The notes beneath the pieces were generated by a model. The model was not told the origin of the DNA, ran no database searches, and worked only from the letters and a program-made list of their open reading frames with translations. Made by a program: the position numbers and the translations under genes. 15,039 nt of DNA. Origin: an uncultured Lachnospiraceae bacterium. GTDB lineage: Bacteria > Bacillota > Clostridia > Lachnospirales > Lachnospiraceae. Of the stretch, positions 13,273 to 15,039 are shown piece by piece. The DNA lies in contig CAKRNI010000046.1 of the NCBI GenBank assembly GCA_934370915.1, forward strand, positions 1 through 15,039, given 5' to 3'. Numbering within the stretch: position 1 is the first letter of the stretch; the number at the start of each line of letters is the position of its first letter.

Positions 13273-13301
13273 TTGACAAATAATATAGATATGGGTATAA
13301 T
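13273..13301 (+). promoter_or_regulatory. Consensus promoter for rex-acpS-nnr
   Basis: TTGACA (13273-13278) and TATAAT (13296-13301) match the sigma-A consensus perfectly with a 17-base spacer. TTTGACAA occurs twice, 11 bases apart (13261-13268 and 13272-13279), so a second -35-like box lies one helical turn upstream. Transcription would begin near 13308. Confidence 0.85.
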
Positions 13302-13347
13302 AGATTCCATCGTTATATGAAAGTTTTGAGAAGGTGAAACCAGAAAA

Positions 13348-14040
13348 ATGACAGACGAAAGACAGATTTCAAAGGCGGTTATTTCCAGACTTCCGCGATA
13401 TTACAGATATCTGGGCGAGCTGATGGAGGAGGGGATCGAGAGGATTTCTTCCAATGAGCTGAGCGCAAGAATGAAGGTGACGGCGTCTCAGATCCGTCAG
13501 GATCTTAACAATTTCGGCGGCTTCGGCCAGCAGGGATACGGATATAATGTCAAGTATCTCTACACGGAGATCGCAAGGATTTTAGGAATTGACAGACAGC
13601 ACAACCTCATTATCATCGGAGCCGGAAACCTTGGACAGGCCATCGCCAATTACACAAATTTTGAAAAGCGCGGATTTATGATCAAGGGAATGTTCGATAC
13701 CAATCCGCGGCTGATCGGTCTCGTGGTCCGTGGTGTGGAAATCCGCGGAATCGATGACCTTGAACAGTTTATTATCGACAACGAGGTGCAGATCGCAGCC
13801 CTCACGATCCCGAAGTCCAAGGCTCCGGAGATCGCAGAGCGTCTGGTAAAGGCCGGGATCAAGGCGATCTGGAACTTTGCCCATACCGACTTAAATGTTC
13901 CGGATGATGTGGTCGTTGAGAATGTCCACCTCTCCGAGAGCCTGATGCGTCTTTCCTATCGTGTCTGCAGCATGCAGGATGAGCGGGAGCGGAAAGCAAA
14001 GGAAAAAGCAGAACAGACGGGAACCAATGAGACATGTTGA
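13348..14040 (+). CDS. rex: Redox-sensing transcriptional repressor Rex
   Basis: This 230-residue protein matches Rex, a dimeric repressor that senses the NADH/NAD+ ratio and releases DNA when NADH is high, opening fermentation and respiration genes. The N-terminal winged helix has SRLPRYYRYLGEL (13-25) and the recognition stretch VTASQIRQDLNNFGGFGQQG (44-63). The Rossmann domain begins with LIIIGAGNLGQA (87-98), followed by GMFDTNP (114-120). The C-terminal helix SESLMRLSYRV that swaps between subunits is present, followed by a charged tail rich in Lys and Glu. ATG 13348 is ten bases after AAGGTGA. Its stop codon overlaps the acpS start (ATGTTGA). The gene has a consensus promoter. I find no TTGTTAA-N4-TTAACAA-type Rex site there, so autoregulation is not supported. 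Confidence 0.97.
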   Translation: MTDERQISKAVISRLPRYYRYLGELMEEGIERISSNELSARMKVTASQIRQDLNNFGGFGQQGYGYNVKYLYTEIARILGIDRQHNLIIIGAGNLGQAIANYTNFEKRGFMIKGMFDTNPRLIGLVVRGVEIRGIDDLEQFIIDNEVQIAALTIPKSKAPEIAERLVKAGIKAIWNFAHTDLNVPDDVVVENVHLSESLMRLSYRVCSMQDERERKAKEKAEQTGTNETC

Positions 14041-14402
14041 TTGGAGTTGGCTGTGATTTGATCGAAATAGAGCGCGTGAAAAAAGCCTGTGATAAAGAGG
14101 CTTTTTTGTCGCGTATTTATACCGAGCGTGAGCGCCGGCAGGCAAAGGGAGATCCCCGGGTCCTTGCCGGCACTTTTGCCGTTAAGGAAGCAGTAGCGAA
14201 GGTATTTGGAACGGGATTCCGGGAGTTTATGCCGATCCAGGTGGAGGTTCTTAGAGATCCTCTTGGAAAGCCCTATGTAAAGCTTCATGAGGGAGCCGCA
14301 AGAATAGCAGAAGACCTCGGGATCACAAAGATCGAAGTGTCAATCTCAGACACGAAGGATCATGCGATGGCGTTTGCCGTCGGAGAGGGGGATGCCGGAT
14401 GA
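14034..14402 (+). CDS. acpS: Holo-[acyl-carrier-protein] synthase
   Basis: This 122-residue enzyme transfers the 4'-phosphopantetheine arm from coenzyme A to a serine of acyl carrier protein, switching on fatty acid synthesis. It has the normal AcpS length and motifs: GVGCDLIEIERV (4-15) with metal-binding Asp8, and AGTFAVKEAVAKVFGTGF (45-62) with metal-binding Glu52. A conserved C-terminal SISDTKDHAMAFAV (104-117) ends the fold. The start overlaps the rex stop by 7 bases, and its own stop overlaps the nnr start by 4 bases (ATGA), so the three genes are one translationally coupled operon. The ribosome binding site in the rex tail is weak, which fits translation by coupling. Confidence 0.96.
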   Translation: MLIGVGCDLIEIERVKKACDKEAFLSRIYTERERRQAKGDPRVLAGTFAVKEAVAKVFGTGFREFMPIQVEVLRDPLGKPYVKLHEGAARIAEDLGITKIEVSISDTKDHAMAFAVGEGDAG

Positions 14403-15039
14403 AAGCAGTTCTCAGTGGAAAAGAAATGAAAGAGTTCGATGCAAGGTCCATCAAAGGGTATGGGATTCCGTCCCTGGTCCTGATGGAACGGGCTGCGATG
14501 GCAGTTGCAGAGAAAGCAGAGGAAATACTGGAGAGGGAACGGGCAGGGACTGTCTGGTCCGTCTGTGGCTTTGGAAATAACGGGGCGGATGGGGTTGCCG
14601 CCGCCAGAATGCTGTTTTTAAAGGGGTACGATGTGAAGATCGTTTTCCCGCAGCGGGACGGAAAAGGAAGTGAGGAGCTGGAAGCCCAGCTAAATGTCGT
14701 AAAGCGGCTGGGAATCCCGGTGATGACGGCGGAGGATCTGCCGGATCCGGTGGAAAAGAAGATCCCGACGCAGCCGTTTAAAAAGACCGAGGAGAGAAAA
14801 AGAAGCTGCCGGGGCGTGATCCTGGACGCCATCTTCGGGATCGGTCTTTCAAGAAATGTGGAGGGCGCATACCGGAAGCTGATCCGGTGGATCAATAAAC
14901 AGGAAGACATGGAAGTCATCGCTGTTGATATCCCGTCAGGCATCAGCTCCGATAACGGAAGCGTGATGGGAGACGCAGTCCGCGCGGATGTGACGGTCAC
15001 GTTCGGAGAAAAGAAGCTTGGGCAGGTGCTGTTTCCGGG
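14399..15039 (+). CDS. nnr: NAD(P)H-hydrate repair enzyme (YjeF N-terminal epimerase domain), 3' end cut by window
   Basis: The frame opens at ATG 14399, overlapping the acpS stop, and stays open to the window end, with 213 complete codons. It encodes the YjeF_N epimerase domain, which interconverts the R and S forms of hydrated, inactive NAD(P)H. Motifs: GFGNNGADG (57-65) phosphate-binding loop, ILDAIFGIGL (141-150) with the catalytic-region Asp143, and VIAVDIPSGI (173-182). The usual loop reads GNNGGDG; here it is GNNGADG. In most Firmicutes this domain is fused to a C-terminal ATP/ADP-dependent dehydratase, making a protein of about 500 residues. The end seen here would be about 40% of that. 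Whether the dehydratase is present cannot be seen. Pairing with rex links NADH sensing with NADH repair. Confidence 0.92.
   Translation, partial: MKAVLSGKEMKEFDARSIKGYGIPSLVLMERAAMAVAEKAEEILERERAGTVWSVCGFGNNGADGVAAARMLFLKGYDVKIVFPQRDGKGSEELEAQLNVVKRLGIPVMTAEDLPDPVEKKIPTQPFKKTEERKRSCRGVILDAIFGIGLSRNVEGAYRKLIRWINKQEDMEVIAVDIPSGISSDNGSVMGDAVRADVTVTFGEKKLGQVLFP

Noticed and set aside
1..15039. CRISPR array, defence island, prophage, toxin-antitoxin or biosynthetic cluster
   Set aside because: There are no regular spaced repeats, no nuclease, helicase, integrase or phage genes, and no paired small toxin-antitoxin genes; all genes match transport, housekeeping or regulatory families.

Overview
The window reads as chromosomal DNA of an anaerobic Firmicute, most likely a Lachnospiraceae or other Clostridia member. 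The reasons are consensus AGGAGG-type ribosome binding sites, a TTG start, a rex-acpS-nnr cluster, a lipoprotein with an Ala/Thr-rich linker, and compact U-tailed terminators. All genes that can be supported lie on the + strand. There is no phage, CRISPR array, tRNA or rRNA, and no full-length insertion sequence.

Layout. 1-1203: the 3' part of an HPr phosphocarrier gene, then an Mrp/Nbp35-type P-loop ATPase (Fe-S carrier) with cysteine motifs at its N-terminus and near its C-terminus, closed by a terminator. 1204-1542: a gene-free stretch with an unusual TGTGTAA inverted/direct repeat, a 17-bp palindrome that looks like a LysR-type operator, and a promoter. 1543-4394: metN-metI-metQ, a complete methionine ABC importer, with a structured metI-metQ spacer and a terminator. 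4395-6016: a MATE efflux pump with its own promoter and candidate operator. 6031-6910: a DUF554 membrane protein. 6951-7099: a short non-autonomous transposon (133 bp, 14-bp terminal repeats, 8-bp target duplication) whose ends fit the IS66 family. 7187-9182: an ABC-F translation factor with a terminator that includes its stop codon. 9282-13206: a LysR regulator, an M20 metallo-amidohydrolase and a YfcC-type carrier, which look like a regulated uptake-and-hydrolysis unit for an amino-acid conjugate or dipeptide. 13273-15039: a consensus promoter followed by the overlapping genes rex, acpS and nnr (cut by the window end).

How it fits together. Most of the window is housekeeping and nutrient transport: PTS control, Fe-S assembly, methionine uptake, efflux, ribosome protection or rescue, and redox sensing with NAD(P)H repair and acyl-carrier activation. 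I see no clear undescribed multi-gene system. The most distinctive items are the short IS66-like element with an intact target duplication, the palindromic operator where an S-box riboswitch might have been expected upstream of metN, and the LysR/M20/YfcC unit of unknown substrate.
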